Source: Balaenoptera acutorostrata
Taxonomy: Eukaryota; Chordata; Mammalia; Artiodactyla; Balaenopteridae
DNA: 64,000 bases
Assembly (NCBI RefSeq): GCF_949987535.1
Contig: NC_080067.1
Location: 27,990,039-28,054,038 of the forward strand
Reading direction: 5' to 3'
Shown here one piece after another: positions 1-13,200 of the stretch (positions within the stretch are counted from its first letter, which is position 1; each line of letters begins with the position of its first letter). The notes under the pieces were generated by a model that was given only the letters and a program-made list of their open reading frames with translations, had not been told where the DNA came from and made no database searches. The translations under genes and the position numbers were made by a program.

Positions 1-13
1 ATTTGATTATTAC

Positions 14-87
14 CTCGTATCCTTCACGGGAGGCAGGAGAGAGAGCGGGATTGAAAGCAGGGAGGTGATGAGCTTACTCCAACACAT
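14..87 (-). CDS. GK5: GK5 coding exon 8
   Basis: 74 bp, 24 codons plus 2 bases, coding [20 protein letters not shown] then VKDT and AG of a split Ser/Arg codon. It matches GK5 [20 protein letters not shown]. Acceptor TTTCTGTGCTCAG, donor ACGAG|GTAATA. The next exon lies outside the window. Confidence 0.95.
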
Positions 88-3000
88 CTGAGCACAGAAA
101 CATGTCATCAGAATCCAAGCTAAATTACAGAAAAACTGGTGATTCAAAAAGAAGGGAAGGGGCTTTCCTGGTGGCTCAGTGGTTAAGAATCCACCTGCCA
201 ACACAGGGGACACGGGTTCGAGCCCTGGTCCGGGAAGACCCTACATGCCAGGAGCATCTAAGCCCATGCGCCACAACTACTGAGCCTGCACTCTAGAGCC
301 CGCAAGCCACAACTACTGAGCCCACGTGCACAACCCCTGAAGCCCGCACGCCTAGAGCTCGTGCTCCACAACAAGAGAAGCCACCACAATGAGAAGCCCG
401 CGCACAGCAACAAAGAGTAGCCCCCACTCAACACAACTAGAGAAAGCCCGTGTGCAGAAATGAAGACCCAATGCAGCCAAAAGTAAAATATATAAAATAA
501 ATAAATTCAAAAAAAAAAAAGAAGAAGGGAAAAAAACTTTACCTCATATGGGTCAAAAAGTCCAGTTGTACTGGCATTTGAAAAATCTGTGGCAAATTCA
601 GAACCTAAATTTATATTGGAAACGATTTATTTATGATCAGGTAGTATAAATCAACACCTATCCCTAGTTTATAGTCTCGACCTTTGTCTGCCCTCAAATT
701 CATTACAAAATGTGTATTTCCAGTGCAAAGTCTCCAAAGCAATTTCCCACTAAACCTTTTTGAAATTTTATACTTTACCAAAGCACTTTCAGGCACGTTT
801 CCATATCATGATTCCCAATTTAAAGATGTGGAAAGGGGCTCAGAGAAGCAACGTGATTACCTATAGCTATACTACAGGTATAGCTGCAAAGTGGCAGATT
901 AGGAATTGAACTCAAGTCTTACTCTCAAAATTACGACTGTTCCTTGGTCTTATGTTTGAGGTTTCATCACAATTTTAAAATCACCCTCTTCTTAGAACAA
1001 AACTGAAATTAATCTAGCTTTAGTATAATATGAAGTTACTACGGTACCAAAGAAACAGTATGTCTGGGATATGGGGGAAAAAGTTTCAAACTTCCACTTT
1101 TTTCAGATAAATCATTTCTGTCAGTCAAATGCCACTTACTTGAGATACAGATCTATCAAATCATCTTTACCTTTTGTGAGCTTATGTAACAACCAGGTAT
1201 CAATAGTCCCAAAGCAGCAATTTTCTTCTTCAATTGCCTTTTGCACCTTGAAAACACAGAAGCACAAAATCAATTCAAAAGGCTAAATTATTAAGTGCAT
1301 GACTAAGCGCCAACCACTAAATACAATATAATCCCATTTTTTATAAAAATTAATATATACACAGAGAAATAATTTCTAGAATTTATCCCCAATGGTTCTA
1401 AGCAATTACTATAGGGTATGAAAGGCTTTAGTTTTACACCAAGAATGTTTACTTTTGTGATGAAAAAAACAAAGTATACGTCTTTTTTAGTTTAGATATA
1501 GAAATATGTCTAAATATAGAAAGTCTAAAATGGCATGGCACAGTATGGCTCACAGGTCAAATCCAACCTGCTGTCTGTACCTCAAGTTAGGAACCTTTTT
1601 GTAATTTTATAGCGGTTAAAAGAACAGAAAGAATACCTTGTGACACATGAGACGTATATGAAACTCAAATTTCCATGTCCTTACATAAAGTTTTGCTGGA
1701 ACACAGCCATGCTCATTTATTTATGTATTATTTATGGCTACGTTCGTGCTACGATGGCAGACTGTTTGTGACAGAATCCTCATGGCCTTTAAAGCCTAAA
1801 ATATTACTTACCTGGAATGTCACAGAAAAAAATCTGCCAAAGGAAACAAAAGAATCAAAACCTCTTTAAACTAGCTAATAGAGAAATTGGCATGCTTGTA
1901 AAGATATCATTAACTTGCTGGAAAACAATTCCGCAAATCCTACTTGATCACCTCTTCAACTCCTATTTGTCCTTCAAGACTAGCATTTCTTGGGTGTGCC
2001 TAACCCACTACCACGCGGACATCTTCCATATAGCCATTATCTCACAGCATCATTACTTCCCTAAGCTCCTTACGAGCAGGAACTAGATTGCATTTATAAC
2101 CCCAGCACCTAGGAGGGTTCCTTTCATATAGCACATGTTAAAAAAAAAATTGGAGAAAATATTTGCAGACAAAGCAACTGACAAAGGATTAATTTCCAAA
2201 ATATACAAGCAGCTCAATATCAAAAAACAAACAACCCAATCCAAAAATGGGCAGAAGACCTAAATAGACATTTCTCCAAAGAAGATATACAGACTGCCAA
2301 CAAACACATGAAAAGATGCTCAACATCACTAATCATTAGAGAAATGCAAATCAAAACTACAATGAGGCATCACCTCACACCTGTCAGAATGGTCATCATC
2401 AAAAAATCTACAAGCAATAAATGCTGGAGAGGGTGTGGAGAAAACGGAACCCTCTTGCACTGTTGGTGGGAATGTAAATTGATACAGCCACTATGGAGAA
2501 CAGTATGGAGGTTCCTTAAAAAACTAAAAATAGAACTACCATACGACCCAGCAATCCCACTACTGGGCATATACCCTGAGAAAACCATAATTCAAAAAGA
2601 GTCATGTACCACAGTGTTCATTGTAGCTCTATTTACAATAGCCAGGACACGGAAGCAACCCAAGTGTCCATCGACAGATGAATGGATAAAGAAGCTGTGC
2701 ACATATATACAATGGAATATTACTCAGCCATAAAAAGAAACGAAATTGAGTTATTTGTAGTGAGGTGGATGGACCTAGAGTCTGTCATACAGAGTGAAGT
2801 CAAAAAGAGAAAAACAAATACTGTATGCTAACACATATATGTGGAATCTAAAAAAAAATGGTTCTGATGAACCTAGGGGCAAGACAGGAATAAAGACACA
2901 GATGCAGAGAATGGACTTGAGGACACGGGGAGGGGGAAGGGTAAGCTGGGACGAAGTAAAAGAGTAGCTCTGACATATATACACTACCAAATGTAAAATA

Positions 3001-4232
3001 GTTAGCTAGTGGGAAGCAGCTGCATGGCACAGGGAGATCAGCTCAGTGCTTTGCGACCATCTAGAGGGGTGGGATAAGGAGAGTGGGAGAGAGAGGCAAG
3101 AGGGAGGAGATATGGGGATATACGTATGCATATAGTTGATTCACTTTGTTATACAGCAGAAACTAACACAACACTGTAAAGCAATTATATTCCAATAAAG
3201 ATGTTAAAAAAATAAAGCTTGCTAAATAAATGAGATTTTTTAAAAACAGCAAATGGAGACATTTAAGAATGAATCATATTTTAACAGTAGAAAGGATCAA
3301 TAAAATGAAGACAGATGACATGAGTTCCAAAAAAATAAGTCATCTGTAGATTACTTAAAACAAGTATTTTGAAGAGTCAAGTACTATACCACTTAAATAT
3401 GGAGTACTTAAAGTAATATTATTAGATTTCAAACTATTCTTAAATTTAGAAATTGTGATTCTAAAATTTGTTTCAGATTAGACAAAGGTTAATCTGAATT
3501 TCAGCAAGTAGCAATAATGCGTGCCAGGTAGTAAGTTCATTTGCTCATTCAAGAAATACTTGAGGGCTTCCCTGGTGGTGCGGTGGTTAAGAATCTGCCT
3601 GCCAGTTCAGGGGACACAGGCTCAAGCCCTGGTCCGGGAAGATCCCACATGCCGCGGAGCAACTAAGCCCGTGTGCCACAACTACTGAGCCTGGGTGCCA
3701 CAACTACTGAAGCCTGCGTGCCTAGAGCCCATGCTCCGCAACAAGAGAAGCCACTGAAATGAGAAGCCCACGCACTGCAAAGAAGAGTAGTCCCTGCTCG
3801 CTGCAACCAGAAAAAGCTCGTGCACAGCAACAAAGACCCAATGCAACCAAAAATAAATAAATAAAATAAGTAAATTTATTTAAAAAAATATTTGAGAGCC
3901 AGGCCCTCTGATTGATAGGTAGTAGGCCCTTGTGAGGCTAGAGGGACACAGAGTAGGTATCAGGGCTTCCTAAGGTAGGAGGACCAAGGGCAATCCTCCA
4001 CACATTGGGTTAAGACTCCAAATGGCTCTACCCTAGGAGAAAGGGTAAACTAGAAGGATGGGCTCTTGTAGGAACTCCAACTCAGCTTTAAACCAACTCA
4101 ATAATTAAATTGGATTGAGATAATGCTGGTGCATAGAAGAATGGAAGAAGCATACATAGATACTATCCAGAGCAAGATATGTTAAAGCTCTCATAATTTC
4201 TACACACAAGCTCACAAATATAATGTCTAGTT

Positions 4233-4273
<41 letters not shown>

Positions 4274-7200
4274 GTATATATATACACACACATACATACA
4301 AACAAGTAGCCAGGTTCACCAAACTCATCAAGTTGTATGCATTAAATATGCATAGCTATTTGTATGCCAATAATCATACCTCAATAAAGTGGCTTACAAT
4401 TTTTTAAAAAAACCTATTAAGTAACCAGGCATACAAGGAAACAAGAGAACATTGCAGGGGGTGGGGGGAGGAGAAAGAGACAGTCCATAGGAGCTACAGA
4501 TATTGGAATTAATAGCCATGGACTTTTAAAATACCATGCTAATTATGTGGGGAAAAAAAGTGAAATTCTAGAACTAAAAATATTAAGAACTTAATGGACG
4601 GGTTTTCATAATAGAACATTAGAAACAAAGAGATACGAGATTTGGAAGACAGGTTAGAAGAAAATATCCTGAATAAAGTCCATAGAGACCAAAGAATAGA
4701 AAATATGTAAGACAGAGTGAGAGACAAAAAGGATTTAGTCAAAAGGTCCAACATACATGTAATCAGATTTTCAGAAGGAAAGAAGATAAGCAGAATGCAG
4801 CAGAAATTTATATGTGAAGATAATGGCTGCCAAATTTTCCAAATCAACAACAGATATCAAACAATGAATTTAAGACACCCTACAAACCCCAAGCAGGTTG
4901 TCACACCTAGATAATAAGCGCAGAAAATGTGTTTGATCAAGTCAACATCCAGTCATGACAAAATGTCTTGGCAAACTAGGAAAAGTAGAGAATTTCCTTA
5001 ATTTGATAAAGGATAGCTAAAGAAATTTATACTAAATGTGAAATGTTGAAAGCTTTTGTTCCAAGATCAGGAATGAGAAAAGGATGTTTGTAGTCATCCC
5101 TTCTAGTCAATATATCCTGGAGGTCCTTGTCAATGCAAAGGAAAAGAAATGAGAGTAGAGTCATATTTGTACATCATATGCTATTAGAGCAGCGGGTCCC
5201 CAACCTTTTTGGCACCAGGGACCAGTTTCATGGAAGACAATTTTTCCACGGACGGGGGTTGGGGGATGGTTCAGGCGGTAATGCGAGTGATGGGGAGCGA
5301 TGGGGAGCAGCAGATGAAGCTTCGCTTGCTTGCCCACCACTCACCTCCTGCTGTGCAGCCCTGTTCCTAAAAGGCCGCCGACCAGTACCAGTGGTTAGGG
5401 ACCCCCTGTATTAGGGAACTGCAAATTAAACCAATGAGATACTGCGTCACACCTATCAGAATGGCTAAAATCCAAAACACTGACATCAAATGTTAGCAAG
5501 GATGTGAAGCAACTCCCATTCATTGCTGGTAGAAATGCAAAATGGTACAACCACTTTGGAAGACAATTTGGCAGTTTCTTACAAAGCTAAACATAGTCTT
5601 ACCATATGATCCAGCAATCGCATACCTAGGTATTTACCCAAACGAGGTGAAAATTTATGTTCATACAAAAACCTCCACACAAATGTTACAGCAGCTTTAT
5701 TCATAATTGCCAAAAACTGGAAGCAACAAGATATCCTTCAATAGCTGACTGGATAAACACACTGTGATACACAATGAAATACTAATTAGTGGTAAAAAGA
5801 AATGAGCTATCAAACCACAAAAAGACATGGAGAAACCTTTAATGCATATTGTTAAGTGAAAGAAGCCAGTCTGAAAAGGCTACATTCTGTATGATTCCAA
5901 CTATACAACATTCTGGAAAAGGCAAAACTATATAAAGACAGTTAAAAAAAGAAAATTGGTGGTTGCCAGGGGTTCAGGGGTAAGAGGAGAGGGATGAATA
6001 AATGAAGTGCAGGGGATTTTTAGGCAGTGAAACTATTTTGTATGATACTGTAATCATAGATACATTACATTAATAATATTTTATAATAATGTGTCACTGC
6101 TGATTCATCAATTGCAACAAATGTAGCATATTAATGCAAGATATTAATAACAGGAAAACCGTGTTGGGGGGAATATGGGAACTCTGTACTTTCTGCTCAA
6201 TGTTTCTGTAAACCTAAAACTCCTCTAAAATTAACATGTACTAATTTTTTTAAAGGACAAAAGATTTATTCTGCTTGTATATGTCTTCTTGAGTCAGTTT
6301 GGGTAGTCTGTGCATTTCTAGGAATTTTTCCATTTTTTCTAAGTTATCTAATTTGGCATACACTTGTTCATAGTATTGCCTAATAGTGTTTTGTACTTCT
6401 GTGAAGTTGGAATTAATGTTCCCTCTTTCATTCATAATTTCAGTTATTTGGATCTTTCTCTCTCTCTCTTTTTTTCTTGTTGTCAGTCTAGCTAATCTTT
6501 TCAAACCAACTTTTGGTTTTGTTGATTTTTTCAACTGTTTTTCTAGTCTCTATTTCATCAATTTTCACTCTAGCCTTTATATTACTTTCCTTCTGCCTGC
6601 TTTGGGTTTAGTTTGCTCACCTTTTTCCAGTGTCTTAAGGGAGAATATTAGATTTGTTTTCATGTAGTCTCTCTATGTAATACAGTCTTGTTCTAAATTT
6701 CCCTGTAAAGACTACTCCTGCTACATCATATCTTAGTATACTGTGTTTTCATTTTCATTTATCTCAAAGTATTTTCTAATTTCTCTTGATACTTCTTCTT
6801 TTACCCATTGATTATTTAAAAGTGCTTTGTTTAATTCCCACATATTTTTGAACTTCCCAAATTTCTTTTTGCTACTTATTTCTAATTTCATTCCTTTGTA
6901 GTCATAGGAATACTTTGTATAATTTCAGTCCTTTCAAATTTATTGAGACTTGTATTATGGTGTAGCATATGTTCTATCCTGGCTCAGGTTCCATGTACAC
7001 TTAAGAAGGATGTATATTCTGCTGTTATTAGTTTTCCATAAATGTCTATTAGGTCTAGTTGGTTTATGCTGTTGTTCAAGTTTTCTATTTCCTTGTTGAT
7101 CTTCTCTCTAGTTGTTCTAACTAGCACTGATGAATTGTTTATTTACACCTTCAGTTCTGTCAGTTTTTGCTTCCTGTATTTTGGAGCACTGTTATTAGGT

Positions 7201-10200
7201 GCATTATTGTTATATATATTTTTTTTGGCTGCGCAGCTCAGCATGCAGGATCTTCCCCGACCAGGGATGGAACCTGTGCCCCCTGCAGTGGAAGTGTGGA
7301 GTCTTAACCACTGGAATGCCAGGGAAGTCCCAATTGTTATATATTTCTGATGGATTGACTTCTTCTTATTATAAAATGCCCTTCTTTTTCTCTAGTAACA
7401 TTTTTTTGTTTGTTTTTAAAGTTTGTTTCGTCTGATATTAGCATAGTCACTTAGCTTGTGGTTGCTGTTTGCATGGAAATCTTTTCCATTCATTTGCTTT
7501 TTAAAAAAATATTTTATTGAAGTATAGTTGATTTACAATGTTGTGTTAATTTCTGCTGTACAGCCAAGTGATTCTATATACATATATATATATTCTCTTT
7601 CATATTCATATATACATATATATACATTCTCTTTCATATTCTTTTCCATTATGGTTTATCACAGGATATTGAATATAGTTCCCTGCACCATACAGTAGGA
7701 CCTTGTTGTTTATCCATCCTATATATACTAGTTTGCATGTGCTAATCCCAACCACTCAATCCTTCCCTCCCCACTCCCCCTCCCCGCTGGCAACCACAAG
7801 CCTGTCTTCTCTATGTCTGTGAGTCTGTTTCTGTTTCATAGATTCCATCCGTTTACTTTTAACTGATTTGTAGTTTTGAATCTAAAGTATGTCTCCCATA
7901 AGACAGCATATAGTTTGATTTTGCTTTTTTATCCAGTCTAAAACCACAATGAAATATCACTACCTACCCACCAAAATGGCTAAAATTAAAAAGACTGATA
8001 ATATCAATTATGATGGTAAATGAAATTATAAATTCCCTCCTTCACTGATGAGGGGTGTGTAAATTGTCAAAAACTGTGGAAAAATGTTTGATATTATCCA
8101 CTAAAGGTGAAAATATATATACACATTCATGCCCTAAGAATTCCATTCCCATGTATAGACACAGCAGAAACGCATTTACATAGCATTATTCATAATGGCC
8201 CAAAATGTACATTTGGAAATAACTCAAATGTACATGAACAAAATGGATAAATGGATAAACTACATAAAATCATATACTGAACACTAAATAGCAATGAAAA
8301 TATAAGGAAATTAATTTACATACAATTTGGGCATATTTAGCAAATATAATGTTAAGCAAAAGGAGTCAGACACAAAAGAATAAGCACTGTATGATTCCAT
8401 TTACAAAATTCAAAAATATTCAGGCAAAGAAAGCTAAAGTGTAGTGGTGAGGAATAAACATGTAAATTGTAAAAGTGGAAAGAAAATGTAATACATAGTG
8501 CCACAGTGTTCTAGTTCTTGATTTGAGTAGTGTTACACAGATATTTGCTCCACAAAATATCACTGAGTGATACATTTTTGTTTTGTTCACTTTTCTATAT
8601 GTGCCATGACTCACAATAAAAAGGTTTAAAAAAACCAAATTGAGTAAGGATTCCTTGTCTTCCATCGCAATGTGGTGGACACTTAATTTTCCCTCAAAAA
8701 ATCAAATTATTATCTTTATTCCTTGCATTTTTTTATCCCCATAATCTAGACACACACACACACACACACGCACACTCTTTCCTTACCTCAGTCAGGTTCT
8801 GCAAAATCCAGGCCAATCTCAAAGAAACATGCTGGGTTGTGAAAGTGAACAAACTGGCTGCTAAAAATCGTTTACTTCTAGTGACGAAGTGCAGCGCTCG
8901 GCAGGAACTGTGTATGAGCTATTTTTTTTTAAAAAGATATTTTAGGAAAATGCATTTAATGGTGTTTGATGTTTCTATATTAAATTTCATACACATGCAA
9001 ACCAACCCAATAGCAAACAATTTATTTAACTACTTATAAAGTGTTCTCAGCACTTAAGGAGATCAAGCAAAGCACCCTAAGAGGACAATTTGCATTCTAA
9101 AATATGAAATGTGACACATCTACTATGAACTTCTTTAGCAAACACTAGAGGCTCAAGTACTTATAAAAGTCTTTTAAAAATAACTGTTTTCTACCTCTTT
9201 ACCTATTTTTAACTATGAAAGTAAAGGTAGAGAGTCAAGGGAGAAGGCTATTTTTCTATTAGAAATATATTTTTAATCAAGTTACTATTAACCCAGAAGA
9301 GAAGCTCCCCTATACATTAAGTGCTTAAAATTTGGGATAAGAGATTTTATTTAATACTATTTATATTTATCTAATGATTGAAGATGAAACATACAGTTTT
9401 CAACTTACTTCTTCGTATGCAAAATCTTTAACTGAAAAAAAAAAAGCCTTATACAGAAACCTAGCATTGAGTTTTAAGGTTTGTAAGACATACTAAAAAA
9501 CACCCAAAAAACAACAGTAAAATAAACCCTTATCCTGCCACTTAACTAGAAGGATGCAGATGGACAATTCAACTTCTGAAACTGATGTTTCACAAAACAT
9601 TCATTTATAGAGAATTTACCTACTTTTTGCATTTTTTCCTATTATTCCCATCCCTCCCCAAAATAAATGGAAAGATTTTGGTTTATTTATTTAAAATAGA
9701 AATAAATTTATTTTTCTTTCATTTTTAGCATAATGCATCAATCAAGAAATGTGTAGACTCAGTTCTCTCTACATTTCAGTTTTGTCCTTTTTTTTTTTGA
9801 ACAATGAGGCTCATTTTCATTTTTTTCACCTTTTTTTCTTTTTGGTGAGAACATTTACGTTCTACTCCCTTAGCAAATTTCAGTTATAAGATACAGTATT
9901 ATGAACTAGTCACCATATTATGCATTAGATCCCCAGACCTTATTCATTGTATAACTGAAAGTCTGTACCCTCCTTTTCACCCTGTTCAGTACTCAAACCT
10001 TCTGCACTTCCTTATATTTTATATTACTTATTAAATATAAGACTTTTTAAAAGTATTTAAGGTGAACACCCAGAATCCTTCTTCTGATGTGTTATATGTT
10101 AAGAAACATTTCAAACTGAAGTGAGTTCTTCTTCCATAAGCAACTATACTTTTCTGTATAAAAACTTAGATTTAGGATCCTTCAGGGATCTTCTGTTAAA

Positions 10201-13200
10201 ATGCAGATACTTTGGCGGGGGCACACAAAAAGTACTAAGAGTTCTAATACCTGCACTTTTAGTCAACATATGAACGAGGAACACTTTTGTTCATATATTT
10301 AACAAATATTTATTGAGTACCTTCCATGTACCAAGAACTGCGCTAGGTCCTGAGAAAACAGAGTGAACAAGAGGCAGAATCCCTGCCTTCTTGAAATTTA
10401 CATTCTAGTGGGAAGAGACAGACAAATACTTAATCAAATCAATAAATGAGATAATCTAAGAAGACACTGGTTGTAAGATGAACCACTATTTAATGTACTA
10501 GCAAAAAAGAAAAAAATCCTGCTAGTTAAATTATGACATAATTGTAAGATATAATTTATGGTTAAAATGACCGAAAAACCCCTGATGATTAAAAAATGTA
10601 TCCTAGTTAAAAATCATCCTTTTCAAAATTGGAAAAAAAAATGTATGTCTTATAACTCATACATTGCTGGTGGGAATGCAAATGGTACAACCACTTGGGG
10701 AAAAAGTATGGCAGTTTCTTACAAAATAAAACATACAGTTACCCTATAACCTAGCAATCATCCTCTTGAGGTATTTATCTCAGAGAAATGAAAACTTATG
10801 TTCACATAAAATTCCATAAACAAATGTTCATAACAGCTTTATTTGCCATAGCCCAAAACTGGAATTAGCAGAGATGTCCCTCAACAGGTGGTACATCTAC
10901 CACTGAATACAACTCAGCAATAAGGAGTTGGGACTTTTATGCTAAAAGCAAAGAGAAGCCTTAGCAACCAACAGGCAAGAATCGGAACAGTGAGAGGAAG
11001 CATGGGTGCCTGGCATGACTGGAGGAAACTGTGGTGCCAGGAGATTGCCACCACGCCTCAATTACTTCACCACGTTGCCTGCGGGCAGCCTTGGCTAAAC
11101 GCACGACCTTGGTGCCAGCCCTGGCACATGCTCCCTAAACATTTCCAAGAACCTGAGTCAACAGACCATAAGCATCTGGAAAAGGATGATTATAGGGTAG
11201 AGTTCCTTCACTGGCAGGACCAGCTCTGCAATTTTGTGCGCTAAACTCCATGAGCCTGTTTGTGTGCATTTCTCTGCTAAGAGAGGCCAAAACTTATATC
11301 ATATACCTGTTCAATATCAAGTAGACAAGTGCTTTAAATGCTCAGTTTTGTGCTTGATGTCAGTTTTTCATCACGATTTGAGATCTGGGGCTTATACTAC
11401 AGAAATAAATGTTTTCACAATTTATTTTAAAAGGAAGAAAAGTTTTATCAAACACCTCACTGACTAACTTAAGGAACATCTAATGACTTGACCTATTCAA
11501 AACTAAAATTATATATTAAAGTATAACACTGCACATTATAAATAGTATAATTTTAAATTATATCATTCAAAGTTCGCAATATTTCCTTATAACCACTTTC
11601 AACTCTCTTACTCAATATTTCCTTATAACCACTTTCAACTCTCTTACTCTCAACTCTTACTCTTACTCTTACGTTTATCTTTCCCATAAACAGCACCTCT
11701 CAGTATTCAGCCTCACAAGTTATTAAAGCAAGGTGCATTTCTATATATTTAACTAACAAAAAAAATCATTGTGGGTGAGCCTATGGCAGATTTGTTTCAC
11801 TCGTGCATTGCTGTCATATTCTATAAGTATTCAAGTTTGTTTTCATATAAAATTAAAGTCTCCGAACACTTATCAAGGAAAACTGATGCTCCGGATACTC
11901 CCCATGCGCCACCTGGTAGGGGCAGCCTAACTGAGAAGGCATTTAACTGTGCGGCATTAGAAGCATTAGAACAATCTATATGCAATACTGATTGTAAGAC
12001 CAAATACTGCAGGTTTCACCATATTTGAGGAGCTGGAAAATTGTCTCGCTCTTTAACTCGGTAGTCTCACACTTCGGAGTGAGATGCCACTACTGCTGTC
12101 ACTGTCGTCATCAGCGTCATCATTTGCCAGGCATCATGGTGAAAGCTTGTGGCAGTCAGCTAGTTACCTATCTCAATATCCATTAACCATTTTTATAACA
12201 AAAGATGATAAAATCTGGACATAGTCTGTATTTTTTCGATTTCTCCAGGAACGGGAATGAATTCTCACTCACTTGTGAACCTCTGGTCCACCCCAAACCT
12301 CCTCAGCGGTTCCTGACGTGCAGCTGTTAAGGACTTCAGTCCACCACCACGCCCTTGGGTGACTACTATTAAATTTCACTGGGGTGGGGAGTGTGCATGT
12401 GTGTATTCTCTTCTTAATGTCCTAAGACATCATCAGTAGATGATACAGTTCTGCCTACGGCTAAAGGACATTTACAGGAAAAACAGTAACATCCAAATCA
12501 CAGAACATAAGAAAAAGATTACCTTCATTAAAAGAGAACTATTCCAAGATTTTACAAGTTCAATAGCTCTTAGGTCTTGCCAACTAATGAAGTTGTGGAA
12601 ATGCTTTCCCGTTTTCCTAAGAAAGATGGAAACAATATTTTGAGACTCAATATAAATCAGAGACTATATTATATAAAAGATCTGTCACAAGAGAAAACAA
12701 AATTAGAAGCCAAACTGTAATTTCAACATATGATTTAATTAATTGGGGCTTTCTGAATGCCTTCTTCTCTTTGATTTGATAAATTGAACACACTTTGTAA
12801 CAATTATGTGATGTACAGTATAAAATTTTAGATCAGATTCTATCCAAAAACTATTCTTTTTGAAGCATTACAATGTGTACACTTCCAAAAACAAAACTGA
12901 TGAAAAGCCTTCAAAGACTTGCTTATACAATTTTAAAAGCAAGAAAAAGAAGCCAGTACTTTCTCTTTTCATTGTACTTATCTTAATATACACAATCAGA
13001 TAAAAACTTCTGTACCTACAGAAGAGCTAAAATGTAGCCTGAGCCTGTTTTTTTTTTCTTTATAAGTTTATTTATTTATTTATTTTTGGCTGCGTTGGGT
13101 CTTTGTTGCTGCACGTGGGCTTTCTCTAGTTGCAGCGAGCAGGGGCTATTCTTCATTGCGGTGCACGGGCTTCTCATTGTGATGGCTTCTCTTTGCAGAG

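Larger units (their letters stand above)
6245..7937 (-). mobile_element. old L1 ORF2 fragment (minus), carrying two later insertions
   Basis: The minus strand reads an L1 ORF2 segment (open over 6250-6534: [13 protein letters not shown]..., [20 protein letters not shown]). It continues through ORF2 endonuclease-region sequence to about 7937. Interrupted by a short SINE at 7218-7332 and by a younger L1 3' UTR at 7503-7855. Confidence 0.75.

Noticed and set aside
160..240. tRNA-like sequences with box A/B-type motifs (here and in all SINEs)
   Set aside because: These are tRNA-derived SINE heads, not tRNA genes; the cloverleaf is not kept.
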